The notes below the pieces were generated by a model. That model saw nothing but the letters and a program-made list of their open reading frames with translations. It was not told the DNA's origin and did not search any database. Positions 1 through 12,500 of a stretch of DNA of 64,000 nucleotides are shown here, piece after piece. How positions within the stretch are numbered: position 1 is the first letter of the stretch; each line of letters begins with the position of its first letter. A program made the position numbers and the translations under genes. The stretch is from Patiria miniata (lineage: Eukaryota > Echinodermata > Asteroidea > Valvatida > Asterinidae): the NCBI RefSeq assembly GCF_015706575.1, contig NW_024037063.1:19902927-19966926 (forward strand), written 5' to 3'.

Positions 1-385
1 AAAGAGAGAGGGACGGGAGTGGCTTGGTCTTTGAGAAGTCCAGCCAAACTTGGGAGAAGCCCAGACCTTCAGGCTTCAATAATCCCTGACTGATTGGGAG
101 CAGTCTGACTGAATAGATTTTGGATTTGACTCTAATTGTTAATGTCCTAAAAAGAATCGGAGCAGTAGCCACAGCTACAGGTTGAACTGGGTATGGCTAC
201 CTGCCGTCTTTGCTGTCTGGAAAATAGGTTTCGTTAATTGGTAGCAGCTCTGTTGAGAGGTAGTTTGGAGCTGAAAATGGTGCATGGAGCTGAAAATCTC
301 AGGCTCAGAGGTCCTGACCGGATTTTCAGAGACAAAGCTGTACCGCCCTTTTTCCCTCCTTGTTTTGAGAAAATTCCATGCCTAC
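1..385. other. Gene B intron at left edge
   Basis: No further DH exon found on the minus strand. Nothing else recognised. Confidence 0.6.
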
Positions 386-535
386 CCCTTCGAAGGCCTC
401 TGCCAAGTCAGTGGCAGATGGTATCCTCTTCTCCGCCCGTGCCTTCGTGACGACATTGGACAGCTTCTCCTTCCAGAATCTGGTGTGGAGCTTCTCGATG
501 GCAGAGATGTTGCTGAAGATCTTCTCAGTCTCGAT
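386..535 (-). CDS. PLEKHG5: Gene B exon: DH domain, middle
   Basis: 50 codons, acceptor TTGATGTGATCAG (little pyrimidine), donor GGG|GTAGGC. Reads IETEKIFSNISAIEKLHTRF, then WKEKLSNVVTKARAEKRIPS, then ATDLAEAFEG. The next coding block (F-x-x-L-F-x-P-Y in the paralogues) is not found in 1-385, so the gene runs on past the left edge. Confidence 0.92.
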
Positions 536-3500
536 CTGATCACATCAAGGTCAAAGGGAAAATCGGTAATTTGCGCAATTTCAGATGTCTCCTTGAGAAG
601 GCTGATAGCTAGGGATCACATTGGGATTACCTTGATCCGGCATTATCTGAGGATTAATTCACACTCTCTATGCGGTAGGAACCTCCCTGGATCCTCAAAA
701 CTTCTCTACTCTGCTTCATACTTTGATTTTTTGTTAATTCTCATATCTAGTCTTTTCTTGTTTTTTAACTGAACAAAGAGTTAAAAAATAAGCATAGAGT
801 AGACTTACCTGATTCAGCATGGCAGACGCTTGGAGGTTAATCAGAGTGCACAGATAAAACTGCAACAAGACAAAGCATTAATCTGTCAGTTCTTAGACAA
901 TGGAATAAAACCAGCAGCATTAAACCAGCAGCATAACAGTGTTACACTCTATCATATGTAAATAATAATAATAATAATAATAAAAATAATAATATCGGAG
1001 TCTTATATAGCGCACGTATCTACCAACTATTAGGTACTCAAGGCGCTGGAGATATGTCTATTATTAAAGAAAGGTAAATAAAGTTTATGAGAAATATGAG
1101 ACCCATTATGTAGCACCTTATAAGGGTTTACAAGGTGCTGCGGCGCATATTGCAGCCACTGCCAGAAACACCGGGGCAAACCCCTTCTCTTAAAGATAAG
1201 TGTTACTGGGTTCTTTAACGTGCATATTACACAACACACGGGACCTACGGCTTTACGTCCCATCCGAAGGACGAAGCAATAATGGTAAAGTGCCTTGCTC
1301 AAGAGCACAAGCACCATGTTCCCACGGTCAGGACTCGAACCCATGTACCACGGCACACGAGTCAAACACCGTAACCATTGGACCACAGCACCCCACAATG
1401 AAGGGCTTGGGCGCAGGAGTACTGCAACTGTACTTCCAAGAGCTTAGTTGAGGATGAAGCACAAGTGTTGTGAGTACAGAACATGCCAAATGAGGCTTAT
1501 GATGCTCTGGACATGGGTGGGTATCAACAAAAACTACTCCTGAAAGCCCGCAAAAGTCCGACTTTTGTCCTGATTTTGTCCTCCAAAGCCCAACCTTTGT
1601 CCTGTTTTTTGTTGTTGAAACTTTTGATCCTACTGTGCTCCTACTTTTTCACCTGGGTCTGCTTGAAAGCCTGGGAACATGTAGGGTTAACGAGACAAGC
1701 ATGAAACAAGTGCGACCCCTCATAACAAAAAGCTAAACCTAAGAGAAACAATCTGGGTTTTTCCTGGCAGAAGCTCAGTGTAGGAGGGGCTCCAGGCATT
1801 GTTCAAGAGGTGGGCTTAGCCGTCATGAGGTGGGTTTAACAGGCGTCAGGTGCATAACCAGGGTTTTGTTTGCCCATTGCAGTGGCGAGGCAAGGGCACT
1901 CGGCATCTGTGCTGAAAGGTAGACAGGTGTTTTTTCACCGGACATCCAGCCTCCGTAAAATCAAAAGGTCGGGGGAGGGGTGCCAAGGGCTGAACACCTT
2001 CCTCCCATGGGGGCGCTGAAACTTTCAGACAATAGGTGGCACACCGAACGCGGCACAACATATTCGCGGGACATAAACAAAGTTACTTGTCAATAAAGGG
2101 CGCTTGTGAAAAATGGCCCTCGTGAAAAAAGGGCAATCACTAGATAATATTGAGTTGCACAACTGAATATTCGTCCCGTTACCCATTTTTACCATCCTGA
2201 TTTGCTTCTATCAGCGTCCCGATTTTGTTTTTTAAAATCTCAATCCTACCTGCCACTCTGCATCTCGCCCCCTGGTTAAGCTACTGACAGGCACCGGGTA
2301 TTGTTTTCCCTCTTATTTTCCTTTATTTCGCAGCCCTAGATGGGGAGTTTAACCCCCCCCCCCCCAACCCTCTCCTGTTGGTCTACCATCGCCATGTACT
2401 TACATCCACCATGATGCGGATGTTTTTGATGTAGCCCACTTCGGTTTTAATGATTTCCCAGATGGCTTCTTGTTGGTCCGTCTGCTTCTTGGTCAACTGG
2501 CTGACCGTCTCTTCGTCTCCCATCGCCCTCCAAGATTCCTCCTAAAACAAAGGTCAACATTGCATTATCCACACTCACTCTTGTTTCCTTTCTCAAGGGA
2601 AGCCATGTGCGCTTTCTTAAGATTGTGCAAATTAAACACAAAGAGATCATCTGTTACGGCCAGGGGCAACATTTTGGTGGGAGGCCAGGGGTACTGATGT
2701 TATCGTTGCCTAGCCCCCAAATGTCAACCCAAGGGGGGGCCCCTCCAAGAGGTTGTCAATTTATTTTATTTGGGGGGGGGGATTTTTTTTTGGTCCCACG
2801 ATTTGACTGACCGTGGTGAAATGCATGTGGCCTATTTTCGAGTAGTATAATAGTGCTGTAAATGGTGCTACCAACGTCAAAATAGTCGGTTCCCCTCCCC
2901 CCAAAAAAACATTTAAAACAAATAAAAAAACATAACGGTTTATATATTTTTCTGAGGCCAAACATTTTGGGGAAATATTTTTTGAAAAAATTCAAACTTC
3001 TAAAAAAAATTGAAACAAAAAATTGTTAGCCCTCCCCCCAAGCCAACCCCACTGTTCATGTACAGTGGATCACATGTGCACAAAACACCGTAGACCCCAG
3101 GTGTACAAAACACCATAGACCACATGTATACTTTGTAGGCACAAAAATGTGTGCTTGTCAGAATTACTGGAACTGACGGAATCAATTTGCGACTCACAAA
3201 TTGGAAACATTCTTCATCGTCTTCTCTCTTTGTAGTAAAGGTCAGGAGTGCTGGGAAGTCGGGCAGACCGTTGATCATAAAGTCATCCAGAGTCTGCTTC
3301 AACTTGAGGAACTTAGGGTCCACCTTCTCCTGAACAGGAAAGAAAGAGGTAGCAAAGGATGTGAAAAGGCAAGAAACAGTACAAAGATGGGTATGTGATA
3401 GTCTTACAGGCCAGTCCTTTTATTTCCGTGTCAATTTTGTGAACAACATTAACCATCGCAAGACCTTTGTATGCATGGTTGCAAGTGAACTATTACCCAT

Positions 3501-6500
3501 AGAGCTATTACATCTAGAACTAGTACCCCTTGAACTATTACCCCTTGAACTATAACCCCTAGAATGATATCCTCTAGAACTATTGCCCCTCAACTTATTA
3601 CCCCTTGAGCTATTACCCCAAGAACTCTATACCCCTAGAATTATTACCCCTTGAAAATACTAACCCTAGAACTATTACCCTTTGATATATTACCCCTTAA
3701 ACTATTACCATTGAACTATTACCCTTACAATATTACCACTATAACTATTAAACCTAGAACTACATTGTGTTACCCCTTGATCCATTACCCCTTGAAATAT
3801 TACCCCATGATCTATTACCCCTTAAAATATTATACCTAGAACTATTACCCATTGATCTTATTACCCCTTGAACTATAATCCTTGAACTATAACCCCTAGA
3901 ACTATTACCCCTTGAATTATAACCTCTTGAACTATAACCCTTGAACTATAACACCTTGAGCAATTACCCCTAGAACTATTACCCCTTGAACTATAACCCC
4001 TTGCACTATAACCTCTGGAACTATTACCCCCGAGGCAGGGCAGGAGGCATATGGGTGCAGACCAGTAAATCGGTCCGAAATTGCCTACGCCGGCCAAATC
4101 ACGATTTGCATGCCCTCAAAATCTTCAGTATTTGAGCATGCTGTGGGCCATGAACTTGAGGGTTTGTAAAAAATATGGGTGGAAGCCGTGCACGGGACTG
4201 GGAGCTTGCAGTTCTGTGTAATTTGGATGTAATTTCGACCCTAAAAGCGCTCTATTTTGCAATGGAGTGTAGGCATCGTTTTTCAAAATGGCGATGGGCT
4301 TCAGGACTATTTTCAGGGGTGATCATTTTCAGATGGAAATTTCTCCTAAAAGTCATCAGTTGACCCCCCCGAAAATTGAAAAGAAAATGAAAGATGATGA
4401 AATAAGCTTTAATTTGATGTGTGTCTCGAACACCTTGGAGAGTTGTGAGTATTTTTCCCGAATTTCTGAAGTGGGAGCATTTACCATTGGGGTCTATAGA
4501 AGTTTATTTACTGGTCTGCTACCATATACCTTGGCTGGGTCTTTGATGGTGACGGGCTGACCAGTTGCGACGGACGTCCGACGGTTTCCCTTAGAGTTTG
4601 GAATAGGATCGGGTTGATTAATTCCCAGGAGTTTAGTAAGATCCTTCTTTCTCTCAAGAGTCTGTGTGGATTGCTACAGGCATAAACACAACAAACAAAG
4701 AAGCAAATGAATAGCTGCCAACGACCAAAACAGGTGGTCATTCATGCAGCGTTGCTATTTGTTATTACGGAATTAATGCAGTCGGGATGCACTTGCCAAA
4801 AGAAAAATTCCATTGTATTCTGTGGGTTTAATACTGAGCTATCATGCAAGAACTCAAATACGTGGAGGAAGTTTAATTGCCAGCGCAGTCTGTCTTTCTA
4901 GCTAAACATGCTGAGGGCTTGCTGCTTTCCAAATTAGCTCAAACCACAAATACTGTTTCCCACCCCCCTAAAAATATGGGGACCGTGAGCAATCCTGGCC
5001 AAATCTCGCTGGGCCCCCAACCCCCCAGCCCCCACTCAATGTTGTCTCTCATTGCGTGGTGTGTGCTCCATCCCCTGAAGAGAACAACATTGACCGGGGG
5101 AACGGGGGAGTTGGTGACCGTTGGAGGCTAAGGTTATTTCCAAGTGTCCCAACCATTTTGGCTGGGATTGTAGCTCCCATTTTAAAGCCAGTGATTAGAT
5201 CGCCTCTGCGCACACGCAGTAGGGATTGTTTATTTTTGAATCACTATTCAGCTTTGTGCATGGACGATACTTGGAAGTACGGAAAATCGCCAGTGTCTCC
5301 ATGAAGGCAACTTTCAAGCATTTCAACTGTATAGGTTTTAAATACTGAACTTTGTAAGCCCCTCTCTTTATTCATATTTGCCAGAGACACTTTCAGCGCT
5401 CATCACCTCCGAAACTGCACATTTGTGGCCTGTTGCCATTTTACAATAGGCTGGTTGCAAAACGCGCAAACATTTAATACCGATGTGATTTTAAATTCAG
5501 GAGGCGAGAGTCTGACCTAATGCATGTCCTGCATATAATTTGCATACATTAGGAGGAAAGCCTCCTAATGTATTCAGGATTTGCTGCTAGCTACCTGTCC
5601 CCATATTTGAAGTCCGAAGGACAATGCAGAGACAGGGGACCAGACTAAAGTCACAAGTGATGTACACTAAATGTAGGTCCTCGGCTTCATTTCATGGCAC
5701 TGCTTTCCAGGGAATTCTGTGCTCATGCTCTTACAGAGCCAGTACAGTAATAGACTGATGCACACTCAGGTTGCAGACCAGTAAATCGGCCCGAAATTTT
5801 TTACGTCGGCCAAATCACGATTTGCATGCCCTCAAAATCTTCAGTATTTGAGCATACTGTGGGCCATGAACTGGAGGGTTTGTAAAAAATATGGGTGGAA
5901 GCCGTGCACAGGACTGTGAGCTTGTAGTTCCGTTCAATTTGGATGAAATTGGGGCCCTAAAAGCGCTCTATTTTGCAATGGAGTGTAGGCATCGTTTTTC
6001 AAAATGGCGATGGGCTTCAGGACTATTTTAAGGGGTGATCATCTTCAGATGGAAATTTCTCCTAAAAGTCATCAGTTGACCCCCCGTAAATTGAAAAGAA
6101 AATGAAAGATGATGAAATAAGCTTTAATTTGATGTGTGTCTCGAACACCTTGGAGAGTTGTGAGTATTTTTCCCGAATTTCTGAAGTGGGAGCATTTATC
6201 ATTGAGGTCAATGGAAGTTTATTTACTGGTCTGGAACCCTCACTGCCCACTACGCACGCTGAGAAACAACAAGTGCACATCTTAATGCATAAAGCACATT
6301 TCAACCGCGCACATCATATGCGCATCCACCAAATGTCAGGCTTTTGTGCAAAAGTCTACCAAAGTCACGCAAAACAGTCTACCAAGCTTCTTTGTGATTT
6401 TCTTTTTTCTCAAAATTAAACTTTCATAATCTCCTCTCCCAAAATATTTATGAGAAACCTTTTTTTAACAGAATTTATTTATTGAAAAAAAATCCAGCTG

Positions 6501-9500
6501 CTAACTAACTACAGGAAACTTAAATTGCATGCATAATGCAATTCTTTTGCAACTTTGGCATGGGCAATGCCCCCCCCCCAAAAAAAAAACAATCCAACCA
6601 AAATTTTATAAAAATCACCCACTATATTTGCTTGCTTTCTACATCAGCATCTGCTTCACATGTAATTAACAAATTCATGAGTTTTAAATTTTTATCATGC
6701 TTGTTTCCTTTTTTACAATTTGAAACTGCGATTTCAGTACAAGTGCAGCAATTAAGTAACGCATAGCCAATGGTCCAAAGATTAATTTCATCTGTCCAAA
6801 CTGAAAGTTGAGGGGAAAAAAACACAATCAAATATTTGGACAAGGCCGAGTAAAAAAATAAAGAAGTTCCTTGTCTGGCCTTTTTAATAAATGAAGAAGG
6901 CAGGCGTTTTTAAAAGTATTTTTGCTTTTTTTTCCAAGATGGCAGATTTTCCAAGATGGCGAATGGATTCTTCAATTTTCTGGACTCTTTTGCTGATACA
7001 AAATTGTGTCCAAAGAAACCATAACCCTTTCTACATAGCTGCATAGGAGACATTTAACAATTGTTGACTGCTGTGATGTGGGATATGACGTTTAGAGCAC
7101 ACGAGGGGCCGAGGGTGCTATGGGCCCCGAGGGTGTTCAAAACGTCATATCCCACATCACAGCAGTCAACAATTGTTTTGTTATACCTCTGTCTTGGATT
7201 GTTTGGATTTTGATGTAAAAATCACGAAAACAAACAGCACGAAAACAAACCGCAGTAAACACAACAATCATGACAATCTAACGGCAACTGACATGCATGT
7301 CGCATGCTCGAAACAGCTGATCGTCTGCTAGTTCGCTGCTCCCACTCATGTGTGAAAACATGGTGAAAATTGCGTGGATACCAACGATACAAGCGTTTCA
7401 CACCGTACGTACTGTACGTACCGTATGTACATGATATCCCACAGGGAGTGTGCCATGACTTTTTATAAACTTAACACGTGATCGTTCTAGGCCAATGAAA
7501 ATACAGTATTTAAGACAGAGGTATAAAAATCACTTTTTCTACTGTAGCTACAATTTTGTTGGAAACAAATATAAACGCACAGGAGTAAAATATATTGGAG
7601 TAAATTATATTGCAAATGTATGAATTAAAAAAAAAAAGGAGGCAGCTGGGAAAATGAAGAAGCAGGAGGGACGAGAAACTGTTTTTTTGTTTACTTGGCC
7701 TAAGGTTAGATTGTTAAAGTCTTGTAAACTTTTTTATCTCTAGCAAACTAGAACTGAAACTGAAATGAAAACAAAATGTAGTCAGTATAAGAACACATGC
7801 ATCATTACAACAAATAAATTCTAAAACTTGCACAATTGTTAACATTTTCATGAACAATGTTCATATGTATGACATCATGCAGTGTGGCGAAGCAAAATGT
7901 GTGTTAAAAGTTCATACATTTTTTATTTGCTTTAGTTTGAGATTTTCTTGGAAAATGTACAAGTTTCAAAAAATCAGGGCTGAAAAAAAAAGAGCTGTTC
8001 TTAAAATTTACCCCCGGTACGTCACAAGTTGAGGAGCCTAAGCTTATCATTTCTTGCGTCAGGGTGATGTACATGTCAATTCAATATTTGGTTTTGCACT
8101 TCACTGTTTGTTGTCCCAAGTAATCATGTGAAAAAAAAATACTCGGGTTTGACTCGAACCCACGACCTCCTTACTACCGGTAGTGCAGACGTCTTACCAC
8201 TCGACCACCAAGCTTGTCGGGTTCGGCTAGCTAGTTCAATTCTGATAAGCAGGAGGTTGTGGGTTCGAGTCCCACGCGAGTAGTTTTTTTCCTTTACTTG
8301 GGACAACACTGTCATTGAGTAAACAGTGTCGGTGAAGGGCCATCCAAATTTTGAACTTTTTGTTTTTTAGTGTTGATGACATCTGACACATTATCATGCA
8401 TGAATACATGTAGGTAAATGTTTTTGCACAAAAGTTATCTCACAAAGTTTTTTAAAAAAAACACAATTCCATACGCTCCCTGTATGTACGGTACATTAAC
8501 ATGTAAAAACAAATCTTTGACAGACACAGAGGAAATTGCGCTTCCCACACTTTTCGTTCGACCTTGTTGGAAAGGCTAAACATCTGTCCCTGAAATACAT
8601 ACATTCGTACTAATGGCCAATAAAGTAAAGTTAGCACAAACAAACATGTAAAACAAAGTATAAAACAAAAACAAACAAAATTTGCTGATGAGTCTGCTAC
8701 CTAGACCATTTCATGCAAACTGATTGGTTTGAGGCACATATCAGAACCATGTACAATACAGGGTGTCCTGAAAATAATGGTGCATGTAAACCCTGCCATT
8801 TTCGCCAATTTACAACCAGAATTTACTGCAAATGTTTACACGATCTTCAAGGTTACAGAGTTAGCTTGATAATACCATTTGTTTAATTAAGATTGCTTTT
8901 GTAAATCCAGAGATATGTTTAAATAACCGCAAAGCCAAAAAAAAACCCTTCTGTGCCACTTTTAGGAAGCGAGTGATTCAAAGATACAATGCCAGTATGG
9001 CTCTTTTGATAAGATTATCCCTGTGGGTGTAAGACAAACATTCCATTCACAAGACAATATAGGGTTTTGTTATGTTGAAACATTTTAATAGTACAGACAG
9101 GTTCACTTCTTTAAAACTTCAATGAAAGAGTTCAATTAAATATAAATAAATATTGCACACTCTGCTTAAAAATGTTAAAATCACTAACAGTAACAGTAAA
9201 GTCATTTGGTTTTAGACTAGGACTATATTGATTTTAACTGCTTCACAGAAAGTGGCACAAAATGGGTTTCTTGGCTTTGCCGTTATTCAAACATATCTTT
9301 GGATTTACAAAAGCAATCTCAATGAAACAAACGGTATCTTCAAGCTAAATCTATTACCTTAAAGATGGTGTAAACATCCGCAGAAAATTTTGGTTGCAAA
9401 TTAGCAAAAATGGAGGGGTTTACATGCACCATTTTTTTTCAGGATGCCCTGTACAACTTTGTGACAGTTACATGTAGTTCAAGTCAACAGCAATGGCAAA

Positions 9501-12500
9501 CTGGCATGCATGCACTGGCATTATCATGAACTACGCTAAAAAACAAAAATGTGGGCATGTGGACTTCATACGGGAATGCAGTGTAATGGTCTGTTGATGG
9601 CCATGCAAAAGCAGAAAACAGAAAAGACAGACGAAAAGAAGGAAAAGGGTGCGTACTCTTGGTGTCGGCTGGATCTCCTTCTGTTCCACGCCCAGGAATT
9701 TAGACATATCCTTCCGCATCGGGATTGTCTGAATGACCCAAAACGAAAACAAGTATTGCAAAAAAAACAGTGCAACTGGGAGTTCTTTAACAGGTACATG
9801 TAAGAACAACAATTCAACAAAAAGAAAAGGACGTCAACAATAAGACTTACTGTAGAATTGAGATTGTGACATGGACAATTGTAATATTGAGTACTGTACA
9901 GGGTGAGTGAAAAAAAAAAGGAAACCCAAATGCCAGGACCGTTTTTTGAATAAGTTTTGCATGTAGCACTTTCAAAATCTAGGATATGAATGCCCAATCA
10001 ATGAGCTTTCTTTTAGTACAAGAATCATTCAAATCACTCATGTACTTTTCAGGTTACAGAATTTTGAACACAAACACCATTTTAAAGTTCTGTCCACGGA
10101 TCACGAAAGAAAGGTGAGTGTTCTTTCAGCAAACGAAGCAAAAATGATGCATCCCTATGAGAATTGTTTTCATATTGCTGAAAGAACACTTACTTTTTTG
10201 GTGATCCTTGGACAGAACTTTAAAACGGTGTTTGTGTTCAAAATTCTGTAACTTGAAAAGTACATGAGTGATTTAAATGATTCTTGTACTAAAAGAAAGC
10301 TTGATATGTGGGCTTTCATGTCCTAGATTTTGAAAGTGCCACAGGAAAAACTTCATTCAAAAATTGGTCCTGCCATTTGGGTTTCGTTTTTTTTTTACTC
10401 GCCCTGTAGAATTGAGATTATGACATGGACAATTGTAATGAGTACTGTACAGTGACAATGACAAATGGCCACAATGACAGGCTCATAGTGGACACAATGA
10501 CATAAATAAGGACGACAAGGAAACTTGGTGACACTGTTGAGGTCACGCTGGTGTGGTGGGGATCGTGGTTATAATGGTCACTGTGGTGACAATTGTCACT
10601 GTGGTGACGATAATGGTGGTGTCTGGTGATGATTGTGACAGCTACATGTAGGGGTGACAATGGTGATGATCGATGGGGATGGATTTGAATCAGACAAATA
10701 CTGGTGGTGCTGCTACCGTAGCATAACAGATTGGGATGGGGTGAGAATGGTGATAAGGTCATGGTGGTGAGGGTCATGACACGTACACATACATGTATGT
10801 TGTGTGGTGAATCAATAACAAAGATGCTATGCACAATGAAAACATCAAAAATTCATATCAAGAAATAAAAAACTACAACCACAAACAGCCATCACAAACT
10901 AGACCCTTCATAAAAGATCATCTTATCAAATACACTCAACTACATGCCAACGTGTAGTCACATTCTACATGTACGTGTATCTATCCCTTCACTTGTGAGT
11001 GTTATCTTCACAGCGACTGATGACCTAACGCTACCAGGATCTGACACAAGTTGGCAAGAAAATGCAACCAAGACTTTGATATTCTACAGGGTGAGTAAAA
11101 TAAAACGAAACCCAAATGTCGGGACCACAGTTTTAGTGAAGTTCTGCATGTAGCACTTTCAAAATCTAGGATATGAAAGCCGAATTTATAAGCTTTCTTT
11201 TAGTGCAAGAATCAATCAAATCATTCACGTATTTTTTAAGTTACGGAGTTTTAAACACAACCACCGTTTTAAAGTTCTGTCCTCAGATCACAAAAAAAGG
11301 TGTGTGTTCTTTCAGCAAAACGAAAACAATTCACACACATCCCTACATGTATGTGATTTGTTTTCGTTTTACTGAAAGAACACTGAACTTTATTGTGATC
11401 CGTGAACAGAACCTTAAAACGGCGGCTGTGTTTAAAACCCCTTAACTTGAAAGGTACATAAGTGATTTGAATAATTCTTGTACTAAAAGAAAGCTTATGA
11501 ATTCGGCTTTCATATCCTGGATTTTGAAAGTGCTACATGCAGAACTTCACGAAAACAATGGGCCAGAGATTTGGGTTCCATTTTATTTTACTCACCCTGT
11601 ATTTCTCTTCTCTTTTACTAGAGGTAAAACAAAAACTACTGTACATACATGTACAATCACTAATGCAAAGTAAACTAGGATAAGTTATCCCACAAATGCA
11701 AGTGGAACGCGGAACATGCATAGGTAGTGCGCATCTGTGTCCCATATGCTACAGGGCCGATCAAACCAAAGATTCTTCGGATGACGTGTATGGGAATTTG
11801 GGCTCGGGCAACTATCCGCATCCAGCCTGAGGCCCATAGCCGGTTTTAAATGTACTTGTTTAAAACTGGCCAAGCACATATTTATTCCCATTCATAAATA
11901 CCTTTTGATCGAAAAGTCAAAATTAAGTCAAAAATTCACTAACTTCCAATGATTGTGTTCAGCAATTTACTTCACGTTTTGTGAAACACCTCTCTGGCCA
12001 TGTCTACGGCATGTGCCTCGTGTGTGTAATACCAATAATCTCCTTATATGGAAATTGGCATGCGTGGCAAGTACCAGTACTGCGCGATGTGGCGCAGAAC
12101 GCAGGATTTGTGTTTAAAACCACCCACGTGACGGGCTCTCAACCAGGTATTTATGAATGAATAATAAATAGAAAACGTGCTGCAATACTTGATTCAGATC
12201 ACTTCAACAGGAAACACTGTAAACATGTTTACGTAAAGGGAAATACAAAATTCCAAGGGCACTAGTTTTGGCATGCAACAATGCCAAGCATGTTCAGTGG
12301 TGTACCGGTACCAACCTGGCATTAAGCGTGTATTCCCCTGAAAAGAAATGCTATGCGTAAGAGAGAAATACATTGTGTGAATATCATTTAGCTTTGGTGA
12401 CAACCATGACCATCTTGGCTTTTATTGATTTACTACATTGTCTGTTGTCCGCTTTGATGTAGATGTTGTTGGGCATATATTTGGCTTACCATTTTTAACC

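Noticed and set aside
284-772. 162-codon plus-strand frame
   Set aside because: Shadow of the gene B DH exon at 386-535 on the other strand, continuing by chance.
3873-4097. Minus-strand frame with S-R-G-Y-S repeats
   Set aside because: Product of the TATTACCCC minisatellite.
8136-8275. tRNA genes suggested by B-box sequences
   Set aside because: No cloverleaf with paired acceptor stem; part of a foldback repeat.
10418-10834. 138-codon minus-strand frame rich in His and Ser
   Set aside because: Low-complexity GTGATG tract; no domain, no splice sites, frame includes element end.
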